From Mesocentrotus franciscanus (lineage: Eukaryota; Echinodermata; Echinoidea; Camarodonta; Strongylocentrotidae), in assembly GCA_037976565.1 (NCBI GenBank), contig CP137667.1, positions 35,445,366-35,509,365 on the forward strand: 64,000 nucleotides of DNA, read 5' to 3'. Within the stretch, counting starts at the first letter, position 1. Each line of letters starts with the position of its first letter. A program made the translations under genes and the position numbers. The notes beneath the pieces were generated by a model that worked only from the letters and a program-made list of their open reading frames with translations, did no database searches and was not told the DNA's origin. This document shows, piece by piece, positions 10,054-22,309 of this stretch.

Positions 10054-10984
10054 TTAGGTATCTAAAAGAATCATTTCTTTCCCAGGTCGGTACTTGACTT
10101 GGCATCTGTATCCTTGTGCCTTGATCAGTAGTCTCTGTAAACGGGGTGGTGCGCTTTCTTAGAGGTTTCTTCCAAATCATCTCCAAAGGCCTGTGATCGG
10201 TTATCACAGTGAATTCCTTCCCGAATTGGTAAGTATGGAATCGGTTGATACCAAACACTAGGGCTAAGGTTTCCCTTTCTATGTTCGAGTAGTTGGACTG
10301 CGCATTCGAGAGTCTTTTGGATGCAAAAGCTACAGATTTGCCATCTTGAAGCAGGCATGCTCTCAGCGCTTTCATTGACGCATCTACCTCAACGGTCGTC
10401 TCTTTCTTTGGGTCAAAGAACTGCAGGCATGCACCCGATGAGACTGCACTTTTCAGGCTGTTTAAGGCATGTTCGTGATCCTCGTCCCAGACGAATAGAA
10501 TTTCCTTGTGAAGGAGTTCACGAAGTGGTGCTGACTTCTCTGAGAGATTAGGAATGTATGCTGCTAGGTACGTAAACAGTCCTAGGCATCTCTGAACATC
10601 TTCCTTGTCCTTGGGTGAAGGCATTGTCGTGATAGCTTCAACCTTGCTGGGATCTGGGTAGATTCCAGATCTTGTGTACATGGATCCAAAGTAATTGATG
10701 GCTTCCTTCTTGATAGTACACTTGGAGCTGTTGAACACGAGGCCTTCTTGTTTTGCTGTCTCCATGAGCAAGTGGAGATTCTTGTCGTGTTCCTCCTCTG
10801 TTTTTCCTACAATCGTAATGTCGTCTGCGATGCATACGCAGCCAGGCACATTCTGGACGATCCTATCCATGTGTTGCTGGAAGATATCTTGGCTTGTGCA
10901 TAAGCCGAAGCGTAATCGTTGGAAACAATATCTTCCGAATGGTGTTCTGAAGGTGGTCAGGTCTTGGCATTCCTCTGCTAGGTG
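10037..10984 (-). pseudogene. Gypsy reverse transcriptase catalytic part and RNase H
   Basis: Motifs in order: a fingers/palm segment LTTFRTPFGRYCF, the catalytic box as CIADDITIVG (a YADD variant with Cys-Ile), TPLRE-like thumb sequence, then an RNase H with TVEVDASMKALRACLLQ, the catalytic Glu in NIERETLALVF and TDHRPLEMI. A frame change occurs after about 10150. One in-frame stop (10985-10987) separates it from the upstream RT frame. Confidence 0.9.
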
Positions 10985-10987
10985 TGC

Positions 10988-11248
10988 TCACCAGTATCCA
11001 GCCTTTGCGTCTAGGTTGGAGAAGAATTGAGCTGCGAAGATCGGTTGGATTTCTTCCAAGTTTGGAATTTTGTGCGGACACCTTTTCAAGGCATCGTTCA
11101 ACCTTCTGGGGTCAAGACATATCCGTATGGATCCGTCTTTCTTCACAACAGTGGTCATCAAGCTACACCAATCTGTGTGGTGTTCTACCTTTCTGATAAA
11201 CCCTTGTTTCTCCATGCTATCAAGTTCGGCCTTGATCTTGTCCTTCAA
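10988..11248 (-). pseudogene. Gypsy reverse transcriptase N-terminal part
   Basis: The frame contains ELDSMEKQGFIRKVEHHTDW, VVKKDGSIRICLDPRRLN and FFSNLDAKAGYW, the standard first RT blocks with the first catalytic Asp in NLDAKAGYW. It stops at a TGA just after this motif, where the next frame continues the homology. Confidence 0.9.
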
Positions 11249-11294
11249 GTGGACACTGCACTAATTTCTAGGTGGCCTCTGCATCATCTTTCAG

Positions 11295-11817
11295 ATGCAG
11301 CATTGCTCTCCCCAGGGGCGGGTCCAGCCAGTGGCAGGGCAGGGGGCCAGAGAGGGGGCCCAATTCGGGACTCTCCAAGAGAGCCTCAGAGTTATAGTCC
11401 AGAGTCGTAGGGACCTTCACCGTTTGGTGCGAGGACCTCGGGGGTTTCACCGCGTAAGGCTTAGGTGGGCGAGATCGCCGATTTCTTGGTATCCTTGTTT
11501 GACAAGGATAGGGCGCTTTCCACGATTTGTGGTTACCGTTCGACTATCGCCGCAATCCATGTCGGGTTTCCGGATGGCTCGGGAGTCTCCAACTCCCACT
11601 TCCTTCCAAGGGCAAGGCCAGAGCCCACGATACTAGGAGTATCAGCACTTCCTGGGCTCTTTTTCAGGGAGTGGGTTTAGAAGATATTTTGAAGGCCGCC
11701 TTTTGGCGCTCTCCCAATTCGTTCACCTCTTTTTATCTTAGGGACGTCCCCTCTGGTGAGGTTTTGTTTGCCACTTCGTCCCTAAGGGCGGCATCGTCTG
11801 CCATTGTTCCCCAGTAA
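11295..11817 (+). pseudogene. DIRS-type tyrosine recombinase fragment
   Basis: Frames here carry FLVSLFDKDRALSTICGYRSTIAA, typical of the N-terminal SAM-like part of DIRS/Ngaro recombinases, and then ILKAAFWRSPNSFTSFYLRDV, the region holding the catalytic Tyr. About 150 residues that should lie between them, with the first Arg and the His-x-x-Arg box, are absent, and there are frame changes near 11460 and 11680. The copy cannot be active. It abuts the truncated Gypsy element. Confidence 0.75.
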
Positions 11818-11868
11818 TCCCCTTATACTTGGGACATGCCACCTGAGTGGACTGTTTTGTGCTGGTCT

Positions 11869-12193
11869 AGCAAATAATAGGTAGGTACATTGATTTATTG
11901 TGGTAAATCAGAAAAATCATAGCTAATTTTATTATTTACTATATAAATCTAAGTACCTACCTATGTCCCTCCCTCCATCCCCTCTCCATGCCAGGCAACA
12001 TGTCCTAAGTGTTGTCTCAGGCGGCTCGTTGAAGAGGAAGATGGCGGGCGTGCGTTTGCGCACGTGCGTTTGCGCACGTGACCCTGGGAAGACGATGTAT
12101 TGAGGTGGGGCATGCGCGGATGTGACGTTTTAAGTTCTCGATGGCTGCGTAGTTTAGGGAAACTAGCAAATAATAGGTAGGTACATAGATTTA
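11869..12193. repeat. Repeated and inverted terminal sequence of the DIRS-like element
   Basis: The 17-base core agcaaataataggtaggt begins at 11869 and again at 12165 (direct repeat, about 296 bp apart), and its inverted form (tacctacctatg) occurs at 11954-11965. DIRS elements end in such split and inverted repeats, so this may be the right terminus and internal complementary region, but the full element is not present for comparison. Confidence 0.55.
12049..12080. repeat. GC-rich palindromic tandem pair
   Basis: Two copies of gtgcgtttgcgcac stand in tandem; each is a near palindrome with CpG steps, unlike the surrounding AT-rich DNA. It lies between the two terminal repeats described for 11869-12193. 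Confidence 0.6.
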
Positions 12194-12348
12194 TATAGTA
12201 AATAATAAAATCAGCTATGATTTTTTTGATTCATGATATTTCAAATCTAAAATTATTTGTCTGGCTAGTGCATTGTAAAAGAAGGTGAATTGGGGGATAT
12301 AAAGAGGAACAATTCAATCTAGTTCAAGTCAATAGTTTAAAGTTAGAT

Positions 12349-12810
12349 TTGAATAATGAGGATTGGAATGGGGTTATGTATCCAAGTAATGTAGAAATAG
12401 CATATGGTCGGTTTAAACATAGATTTATGGTATATTATGATAACAACTTAATGTATTCTACTAGAAAAAACAAGAATAAGTGCAAGAAACCTTGGTTAAG
12501 CGAAGAATTATTGAATGTAATAAAAAAGAAAAACAAGTTATATAAAATATATTGTAAGAATTCTTCTAATTATAATAAACTAAAGTATCATAAAGCTCGC
12601 AACAAGGTAAATAAATTATTGAAAATGGCACGCAAGGCATATTATGCACATAAATTTAAGAAAACTAAAGGTAATATTAAACAAACGTGTGTAATAAATG
12701 AGATATTTGGTAAATCTAGGAAGACTATGCCTTCATATTTTATAATAAATGGACAAAATATTCATGATCCACATGATATTGCAAATTCTTTTAATGAGTT
12801 TTTTTATTAA
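12349..12810 (+). pseudogene. LINE linker between endonuclease and RT
   Basis: A Lys-rich frame of 153 residues contains KPWLSEELLNVIKKKNKLY and a NSFNEFFY end, the typical spacer between endonuclease and reverse transcriptase of Jockey/CR1-type LINE ORF2. It ends in TAA at 12808. Confidence 0.75.
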
Positions 12811-12870
12811 AATTGGATTGAATATATGCAATGCAATTCCTGTTAATAATATTGTCAATTATAGAGATTT

Positions 12871-13754
12871 TTGCCTCAACCATGTGCTGCATCTTTATTT
12901 CTAAAACCTGTTAATGCAAATGAAATAACTACAATTGTGCAATCATTAAAAAGTACTCAAAGTTGTGGAGTAGATGATTTTAATCCATGTGTAATTAAGA
13001 AAGTTATTGATTATATTTTAGAACCTCTTATTCACATTTTTAATATGTCTTTATGTACAAGAATTATACCATCTGAATTGAAAATAGCCAAAGTCACCCC
13101 AATATACAAAAAAGATGATGCTCATAATTTAAGTAATTACAGACCAATATCAGTTTTCCCATTTTTTTTCAAAAACTTTAGAAAGAATTGTATATAATCG
13201 TTTGAATATATTTTTATTAAATAATGCAATATTACATTCTTGCTAATATGGATTTACAAAAAATGAATCAACTGAAATGGCTCTAATTGATGTTCATGAT
13301 TATTTAGTATCTTCCTTAACTAATAAATTGCACACTGTAGGTCTTTTCTTAGATTTAAGCAAAGCGTTTGATTCTATAGATCACAATATTTTGTTAGATA
13401 AGTTGAGTTACTATGGAAAAAGAGGTGTTGCCTACACATGCCTAAAAATTATTTGAATAATCGACACCAAATAGTTGTATATAACAATGTTTTATCTGAC
13501 CCAATGCAAGTCACGTGTGGAGTCCCTCAGCAATTTTAGGTCCTCTTTTATTTTTATTGTACATAAATGATTTAAATTATTGTTCAAACACTTTGAAATT
13601 TGTCCTTTTTGCTGATGACACCAATATCCTCTATTCTCATAAAGATATTAATATTTTATGTCAAACTTTAAATAATGAATTGCAGCATGTATCACAATGG
13701 TTCAATAGTAATATATTGTCTTTGAATGCATCTAAATCTATATTTTCATTATAA
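12871..13754 (+). pseudogene. LINE reverse transcriptase
   Basis: Successive frames give SCGVDDFNP, KIAKVTPIYKKDD..NYRPISV, GLFLDLSKAFDSIDH (first catalytic Asp), VTCGVPQ..ILGPLLFLLYIN and FVLFADDTNILYS (catalytic Asp pair). Breaks occur near 13197, 13440 and at the GVPQ box, where a few bases are lost. Confidence 0.9.
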
Positions 13755-14418
13755 GCAAAATATTATTTCAGCTGATTCGTTTAATCTATTAAATATAAAG
13801 ATGAATGATGTTCCGATAAAACAAGTACCGGTACAATCAACTAGCTTTTTAGGTGTAATTATTGACCAAAATTTAACTTGGAATGCTCATATACTTGCCA
13901 TTTCAAACAAAATTTCAAGAAATATAGGTGTTATCAGCAAATTACGTCATATCTTGCCACAAAATATTTGGATTTTATTGTATAATACAATGGTTTTACC
14001 ATATTTAATGTATTATAACGTTGTATGGGGCAACACATAGCCAACACGATTACGACTGCTTATATTACAAAAGCGTATAGTAAGAATATGTCTTATGTCT
14101 GATTTCAATGCCCATTCAATACCGTTATTTCAGCAACTACAGTTTTTAAATATTTTTCAATTGAATCAATATTGCATATCACTCATGGTTTTTAAACATA
14201 AAACTGATAAACTGCCGATTAATCTTGCCACTATGATGAAATGTGAAAAATCTGTTCATGATTATAATATTAGAAATCCTGATAACTATTTTATTGAAAA
14301 ATGTCCATCAACAAATTCTTTATTTACTTTTAGACACACTGGCCCGAAAATATGGAATTCTCTCCCCAGAGATATCCGTGATACCACTTTCTTTAACTCT
14401 TTTAAATCTAAAATTTAA
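13726..14418 (+). pseudogene. LINE ORF2 C-terminal region
   Basis: Two frames (13726-14040 and 14095-14418) cover the thumb and post-RT part: SFLGVIIDQNLTWNAHI, LRHILPQNIW and LMYYNVVWGNT, then TGPKIWNSLPRDIRDT near the end. A stop at 14038-14040 breaks them. No RNase H or zinc knuckle is apparent. Confidence 0.8.
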
Positions 14419-14778
14419 ACAAAATTCATCTGTTTTTAAATCAACAATAATATTTGCATGTTAATACATCTCCTATGTTTTGTACACTGTTTTTTTTACT
14501 GTTATATCTTTTATAGGCAATTGTTGGAACTTGTATATATCTTTTAATAACAGAGACTGCCTCAACAGAACCTTGTGGTTTCATTTACAGTTTCCCCAAT
14601 TCATTTCTATTGCTGATTAACTTTGTGTAATTCTGGTATACTTGTAGACATGTTTCCATTTTTTTTGTGTTCTCTGTTTTGTATATTGTATATAATCTGT
14701 ATCTTGTGTTTTTCTATGGATTTGAATTAAAATAAAACTTGAACTAAAAATTATTTAAAAAACAAAAAAAAAATTTAA

Positions 14779-16890
14779 ATGTATTTATTTGTCCAATGTA
14801 AGTTCGACATGGATATTTGTTTTGCTCACATGTAGAAAAAAGGCGCACTGGAAAAGCTTATTTTATACAAGTTACTAGCCAGGAATCATGCAAATCCTTT
14901 GCATTTTTCAGTGATCATAAGGGAGACAAAAATCCTCCATCTTTTTTTTTTTTGTGGGGTAGAAGATCTTTTTTGGAGGGTATATTTTTCACCTTGTTTT
15001 ACTGTATGTCAGATTCCCTTTTGTATTTCTATTCTAAGTGCATCTTTAGTTCAAATTTCACATCATCTTTTAAGTATTATTTTAGTAGTAGATTATTAGT
15101 ATTCATTGTTATTTATCAAATCTAGATATGATTGAATACTATATGGGTAAAGTGAAAAGGAACAATTTGGATAAGCGGAATAAAAACTCTGGAAAAGTTT
15201 GTTGACAATACTTCACTAAGAAAAGGTGCAAATCATATTCATATTTTGGGGTCATAACCACTTAATATGAAAAGATTCTGGATTAATCTAGTTGGGGGGG
15301 GGGGGTTCGAAGCTGGCCCAGATTTTTAACTTATCCACCGGATGTTCTTATTCATCTTATTTGTTATGTAATTTTCTTTTCTTTTCTTTTTGAAAGTAAC
15401 TTTTCCCATTTTTGTTCCTAATCATAATCATTTTATAATTCATACACTCAGGAGTGATCTGAACGCAGAACATTTTCATTTTATTCTTTGTGAATGTAAA
15501 AATGAAAGTGGTCTGCAATAATCCTCCAATATTCTTTCATTTTTTAAATATATTTTTGTAATTTTATTCACATATTCATATTCATAATCATATTTTGTAC
15601 TTCCTTTTTTGAAACTGTAGGCCTATATCAGATTTAAAACTATCCAAATGCCTCTATATCTCTCTCTGAATTTCTTTAATTGATATACCAAACCTGAATT
15701 TGCTCGTTTGAATACTGTAATGTAAATTAGGGGTGAACGTATAGGAACAAAAATAATTTAAAAAATAAAACTTTTTCCCAACCAGGATTATTGCAATCTT
15801 TTTCATTTCTATTTTGTCATTATGAATACAAAAATGAAAAGGGACTGCAATAATCGTGGAAATTGTTTTTATTTCATTTTTTCAGGGGGGGGGGCAACTT
15901 TTGTTCATATTCACTTAATTTTACATTACATTATCAACCAAAAAAAATTTCTCTCTAAATATATGTATTCATACATAGATTGCCTGTTTGAATGCATCTG
16001 TTTGGAGGCACAAGGGATTTACCTCTAAAATGATATCAGTTGCCACCGTTCTGGCTCCAAACAAATGATATAAGATTCAAAACAATTTTCCCTCCCCCTC
16101 TCTCTTTCAAGTCTAGATTTGCACACCATAAAACTTGGTGAATTGGAGTAAAAATTGATTATTTATTAATTATTGTGATGTAATCCTTTTATCCAGGAAT
16201 AATGTAGACACTTTTTGTTTCATCTATTCATCAAATTAATGATAGAAATGGGCCTGCATTATTCCTGGGATTTTTTGGTTAAAAAGTTCAAAGTTCTGTA
16301 GCTATTCATCCACATGTTCTTATTCACCCTGTTTTTTAGATATATATATATATAAATATAATATATATATAACATGTTCACATTTCTATTTCAATACCCT
16401 ACCTCCGTGAAATGTAGAATGGAGAAAGTGAATAGAAAGAAAATTTATGAATGCTTTGCATTTTTTGTCACCCAGGAAAAATGCAGACCCTTTTTATAAA
16501 AAGGGCCTACACTATTCCTATGATTTTATTGTAGTTGAGAATAAGGTTCCAACTTTTTATCCTATTCACCCTATATACTAACCTATTCAAATTTCTTTCC
16601 TGGGGACCTAGTGAGGAGTTATTCATTAACCTGTTATTAATGAATGAACTACAATACTTGGGATCCAATCTGCATACATTACCTGTTGCTATGTCAGGCA
16701 AAATAACATTTCTTTGAAAAGTATGCATGGAATTTGAATATGTTGGTATACCAGTCTATTGTATTTTCTATTTGTAGGCAATTACTTGTGTAGATGTGTG
16801 TTTAATTAATGTTTATCAGATTCACAGCAATTTACTATCAGCTTTATTTATTCTTTTTATTTTAGGAAGATTTGTTGGCTGACTTTTAAT
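14779..16890. repeat. AT-rich region with a diverged tandem palindrome array
   Basis: After the LINE tail there is no gene. Between about 15290 and 16610 four diverged units recur, each with a hairpin around a core like aaaatgaaaagggactgcaataatcctgg (here at about 15480-15540, 15785-15860, 16190-16270, 16470-16525) and a pyrimidine-rich phrase like ccacatgttcttattcaccc. An AT dinucleotide tract lies at 16340-16372. Confidence 0.6.
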
Positions 16891-17160
16891 CATTGGATCA
16901 TCGCGTCCGGTCAGGTTGTTGCGTTACCCAACCTTTCGTAAAACGGAAACGGAAGATCATGTGACCTTTCGTAGATTTGCCAGGAGGTTTTCACAAAATG
17001 TTTTGTAAATTGGACCAGACCATTTGTAGATGAGAGGGGTTTATTTCACAAACATTATCCCCCATCATCTCGTGAATAAGGGGGCATGTTTTCACAAAAG
17101 GTCGCCAAACGCAACCACCCAACCCGACAAGATGACCAGATGACCCGATGATTCGAAGTA
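16885..17160. mobile_element. Imperfect palindromic element
   Basis: Left arm (attggatcatcgcgtccggtc then ggttg) and right arm (caacccgac then gacccgatgattcg) are imperfect reverse complements. Inner arms repeat tttcacaaaa-type sequence. About 270 bp, non-coding, probably an old MITE. Confidence 0.55.
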
Positions 17161-18400
17161 AGCCTAACTAGTTGGTTGAAGAATAAATCTGATTCATTGA
17201 ACAAACTGATATTTCCTCTCTTGAGTCTTGTATTAACCTTCATATCGAGGTATGAAGATTAATACTACATAAATTGCTCCATTGAAAACTGTATGTCAGC
17301 TTGGAAACAATTACTCCCCGGCTCTCTCAGTTATTTTTCATAATTATAACTTGGATCAAATCTAGATTTACTTGTCTGGCTTATCAGATTGAAAACAATT
17401 AGTATTTTTATTTCTTCTCACTCAACACGTACATTACTTTCCATAGGCATGACTTCCTTTTTTCTTTTTTAGGAATAGTATATCAGATTGACAGATCAGA
17501 ATTCACTATCTCTATGTACTTATCACTTGTCATCTTGTGATTTGCTTTCGTGAATACTTATATCGGATTCACAGCAAGAATGATGACCAAATCTCTGTCC
17601 TTGGTTAATACTATATATTCTTTTTTTAATGCTATATGTCAGGTTCATAGCGAGAATGGTATTATTTCTCGTTTTATATGTTTTCTATGAGATTATAATC
17701 TCGTAGATTTACTTGATTAAACCAAGATTGAACACTGTGTATCAGGTTCAAAGCTTGAAGTATATCCTCCATACATTACAGTTTTTCTTCATAATGCTCA
17801 TTCTCTTTTTACTCTTTTTCCTCTTATGCTATCTACAAGCTGAGCTTTTTAATAGGTTCCCCACATTTCACCTTGTATAACCTACTATTCAATACTATTA
17901 ATTTCGATGTCTTTACAAAAATTTGATTATATAATGTGTTACTTCTAGTATACCTCATTATGTTCTAATCTTGTCAATTATGTAAACTCTTTTTTGTGAA
18001 ATGTGAAATAAACTTGAAACTTAAACTTGATTGTTCCAATAAGTATATCTCCTTGTTTGAATGCTGTATATCAGATTTGAAACAATGCTTTCCATTCTCC
18101 CGAGTTTGTATTACTGATTAGATCTAAATTAGATAAGTAATCAATCTACTTCTCTTTGTTTATTATCTGCCAAATCAAGATAGCTTGAATACTTGAATCT
18201 TATTCACAGTAAGAATAACTAGTGCCTCTTTGATCATTTAGATTATTTTCATTATTTGAATAAGTCTAATTTTCTTTCTCTGTATTCTTTATGATAAGGA
18301 TTTTCCAAATCATGATTTATTTAAAAGTGTGAATACTGTATTACTGCAAGTTTGATTATTCGCTTTTCCTTTATAGTCATTTATGGGTTTGTTTTAGGAC
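17161..18400. repeat. Diverged short-repeat region with a LINE 3' tail
   Basis: A phrase like ctgtatatcagattcaaagc recurs irregularly (for example at 17290, 17390, 17480, 17562, 17628, 17742 and 18066). At 17820-18030 a LINE-type 3' end is present, closing with gaaataaacttgaaactt. No gene is seen. Confidence 0.5.
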
Positions 18401-18411
18401 ACCGTTTAGCT

Positions 18412-19012
18412 GCCTCTCCTCGCATCCTACCTCTACTGCCGTCCTGTCCTGCCTCCACTCCCTCGTCTACAACCTCTGCTCCCATCCTACCTCTCCTACC
18501 ATTCAACCTCTCCTACCATTCAGAAACTACCTCTCCTGCCATCATGCCTTTCCTGCCTCTCCTCCCAGTCAGAAACTACCATCCTACTTCTACTACCATC
18601 CTACCCATCTATGTAGCCCACTGTCCTGCCTCTCCTACCACCCTGCCTCTGCTCCCACCCTACCTCTCCTACCATTCAGAAACTACCATCTTACTTCTAC
18701 TACCATCCTACCTCCACTCCCTTCACTCCCTCGTATACTACCTCTCCTCCCATTCAGAAACTACCGTCCTACTTCTACCACCCTACCATCCTACCTATGT
18801 CGCCCACTGTCCTGCCTCTTCTACCACCCTACCATCCTACCCATCTATGTCTCCCACTGTCCTTCCTCTCCTACCATCCTGCCTCCACTCCCTCGTCTAC
18901 TACCTCTCCTCCCATTCAGAAACTACCGTCCTACTTCTACTACATCCTACCCTCCTACCTATCTCGCCCACCTTTCCACTTATCCACCTTTCTACCTCTC
19001 CTACCATTCAGA
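18412..19012. repeat. Pyrimidine-rich minisatellite
   Basis: Irregular units built from ctacctctcctaccattcag and aaactaccatcctacttcta repeat over about 600 bp. The open frames that run through it are a by-product of the repeat. A (GA)n run follows at 19015-19042. Confidence 0.85.
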
Positions 19013-20373
19013 GATGGAGAGAGAGAGAGAGAGAGAGAGAGGAGTTGTGTTGAAGAAATATCTCATTGGTATATGTATATGAATACAGTTTCTAATTTCA
19101 TCAACAAAATGAGATAGTAAACTTCTGAAATAATATCAAAAAATCGCCATAGTCTTGCTGCATCATATCTGAATGAGGCCTTACATGTATTTTAAGTCCC
19201 TCATGGATCGGCCTCCTGAGAACCCTACGCTTTACTGGTTGAAAATACATGTATTTGTATTATGATTTCCTATTTAAACAATTAAGAAATTCATTAGTGA
19301 ATTATGAACTACATTAACTAACAAACTCTGACCACTAAATAAGGACACAAAGTAGAGACCGGTAATACTGAAGACAAACACAATGAAAACTTTTTTTTAA
19401 TTTTCCACTTTTTTTCAAGGCAAGACCGCCTTTAAGGAGAAAAAATGATACAAAATATGGAGAATATGCAGCTCTAGACAATGCATGTTACACAGAATAA
19501 ACTCATATAACAGCTATAATTGATATTGAAGCACATATTTTTTCTTTCAATGCAGGTTTCAAACAGGACTGAATACATAAGCAGTAAATACTTCAATAAC
19601 ACCTCTTCCATATTTTGTGAGACAGCATTTTCCTCTTTGAAAGCCATGAGACTTTTTCGTCCTACTGCTACTATAAAACTTTTAGCCCCAACCCCCACCC
19701 AATTTTCTGACTGACAGAGCCCATCATTCCCAAATGTAATTGTATCTCCAAGAACTTTTTTTCAATAATTTCAATAATTTTACTGCTTTAAAATTGATCC
19801 AAAATCAAATTTTGTTGTCTCGTTTACATCCAAAACCTTTCTCGCATTTTTAAACACAAAACCCAAGTTTATTATACATACTGAATTATTTAATGAACGA
19901 TAAAAAATATTTGATATTGGTGCTGCTCAAACTAGTGAGCATTCAGTGTTGATATTCTTGGATCCAATATCATTAACAGTGATGTGTTGCCAGCATTAAA
20001 CTGTAGGTCCAATGTTTTTTTTTCTTCAAATTTTCTTAATATTTCAGTCTGTAAAGAAAATACAATCCATGGTTACATGTCCAAATTTAAAAGATTATAT
20101 CCAAATTTCCATAACTACCCCAAGTTTTAAGTAAAATATAAAAAATAAAAATAAAAATTCAGATAAATGAATTATAACCCGAAATGATACCCAAATTGAG
20201 TACTTTTCTTTCATTCATTGAAATGGCCCCCAAAATTACCTTACAATTTGCGAGGTCCGTCTTCTTGCTCTATCTCCTCATACATAAATAAAAACAACAA
20301 AAATCAAACTAGTTTGCACAAAGGAGGTTTATATGCATTAAAATCACACAGATAACAGATTTGGCTAACAAAA

Positions 20374-20522
20374 TACAGTCAAACCTGTCTTAGTGGTCAC
20401 ATCTCTATACAGGCCACCTGTCTATAGTGTTCACCTTCTAGGAGGATACCTGTCTATAAAGGCCACCTGTGGTCACTTTCTGTGTTTCCCTTGGCTGACC
20501 TTAATAGACAGGTTTGACTGTA
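20374..20522. mobile_element. MITE, family B (TIR tacagtcaaacctgtc)
   Basis: The ends tacagtcaaacctgtct and agacaggtttgactgta are inverted repeats; the interior repeats tctata..ggccacctgtc phrases. A second copy is at 42103-42295. The same kind of palindromic element is widespread in marine invertebrate genomes. Confidence 0.85.
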
Positions 20523-20619
20523 CATGTATCACGACGACTGAGATCAGCTCGAGCAAGCAAGCAGTTTCCGACTTGCATCAAGTGACATAACTTGAATCAT
20601 GGCCCTTGGGACCAAACAC

Positions 20620-20815
20620 TTATCTCAGATCCTTGGTTTACTCAAATCTGTCGTCCAAGTCGCATCCCATATTCAAAACGGACATTAATGTCATACATCC
20701 AATTTCACTGACATCTCATTGAAACGCGTGTTGAATTTAATACACCTGTTTCAGCTGGTTGGCGGCGAACTTGTCCTTACGATGGTTTTGTGAAACCCTG
20801 CCCTGGCCTCTTCCT
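20620..20815. mobile_element. Diverged palindromic element related to 34912-35044
   Basis: The core tcactgacatctcattgaaacgcgtgtt and the following ttaatacacctgtttca.. correspond to the element at 34912-35044 (caccgacatctcattgaaac). The outer arms resemble gggcccttgggacc and ccctgccctgg. Borders are unsure. Confidence 0.5.
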
Positions 20816-22309
20816 TTATATTTTGTGCACACCAGTCGCAGAATACAAGACGGTTAAAGTACTAAGTGTACAACATTTTTGGCAAAACAGAACACAAAGA
20901 ATTAGAATAGATATACATATTACTCTTCGAGGAATATTACTTTTAAGCTTCTTATGTACAACAAATAAAAACACAAAACAGAAGAAGAAATACTCAGAAA
21001 TTCAGCTCATGTGCTAAAACGGCCACATAGGAAATAAACATGTAATGCTGGTGTAAAATATATTAGCACTTAAAAAATACCTGATTTTGCTCCTCAAAAA
21101 ACAGAAATCAACAATACTCCATACAATGCTGCAATGGAAACGAATACAAGTAAAAGTGTATTATTGTAGCCACAGAGCATTGGTACGTCTACTGCGTTTG
21201 TTTACATTGAGTAACAAAATTCTGGACAAGTGACATCTGAAAGAAAACAAAATGCCTAACTATCGACATCGATACTGTCATAACACTGGAAAAGATATGT
21301 CTTAAGTATGACGTATGACACACGGTAGTTGTGTATGGAAAACTCATCAATATAATTGTTTAAACACTTCTAAGCTACATGTACATCAAACGACAAGATT
21401 TAGCATATTTTCAAAACTCAATTACACTATTAACACGTGATTTAAACTGGATGAAAAATACAATAAATTAGTTCTTCTCACATAATGATAAGTAATGGTC
21501 ACAAAAAGTACTGTTTCGTATAAACAGATAGTAAAGAGAAGCACAAGTTATCTCTCATCTTAAAACCTCCAAAATCAGCCCTTGCTTTTTCAAAGAAAAT
21601 GACCCATTTCCCACCAAAAGATCATAGCATTTTCTCTCTTTTTTTTTAAAGTCTTACTTTCTCTTCTTTTTTTGATTCCCCCAAATATGTATTGACACGT
21701 TAAACTGACATGTATTCCCAATTAACCGTGATTCTAACTCCCAATAAATCCTACATCATTATAAGAAAACCATACCAAAATAAATTTTCAAACAGAGATA
21801 TGACCCCCAACCCTCTCCCGAAACTAAAAATCAACTCCAATTATCACTCTTCTCTATCCCCCTTACAGAATATCAATATATGAATATTCATAAAGCACAC
21901 ATAGTATACACTTAATTGACATTTGTACAGCACTCATTTGAATAATATGAATACTAATGAGACATTGGTATATTCATTGCTATCCAGGTTTTTTTTTCAC
22001 AAGACACTCACGCAATGAGGTTATATACTAGCAAAGAGCTATGTCTGCAAGCTACATGCCACACGTTGCACATTATAGCACATGCATTTTTGATAATTCA
22101 TATTAAATATTTACAACAGCTTTGAATGCCTTTTCAAATGAGTTTGTCAGCAACCCCGTTTCCCTTGATGCAGTTGACCAAGGATCTAAAGATGGGAGAG
22201 GTTCAAAGGATTTAGGATTTTGAACTTTTGGTCTTGTAACCTTCCAGCTAGTAATCAGAAAATCCAGAAGACTGAAATGTTCTTCTGGGTCTACAGGGAA
22301 TCCATGATC

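Larger units (their letters stand above)
7494..11268 (-). mobile_element. Degenerate Gypsy-type LTR retrotransposon (Metaviridae-like)
   Basis: On the minus strand the order is reverse transcriptase, RNase H, linker, zinc-finger integrase region, integrase core and C-terminal tail, then a polypurine tract and a candidate LTR. This is the Gypsy (Ty3) pol order. Gag, protease and the 5' LTR are missing: the copy is cut at about 11268, where a fragment of a different element begins. Stops and frameshifts break pol in several places, and about 500 bp of unrelated sequence interrupts it at 9270-9775. It is a dead copy. Confidence 0.9.
12300..14778 (+). mobile_element. 5'-truncated LINE (non-LTR retrotransposon), broken
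   Basis: Reverse transcriptase homology runs from about 12870 to 13760 in shifting frames, followed by a C-terminal region ending WNSLPRDIRDTTFF, then a 3' UTR with AATAAA near 14732 and an A-rich end at 14751-14772. The apurinic endonuclease domain is missing, so the copy is 5'-truncated, as is usual for target-primed insertion. The GVPQ..ILGPLLF and FADDTNILY blocks suggest the Jockey/CR1/Rex group; I cannot fix the clade. Confidence 0.85.

Noticed and set aside
18352..19117. Ser/Thr/Pro-rich frames
   Set aside because: Produced by the pyrimidine-rich minisatellite; no splice or start context.
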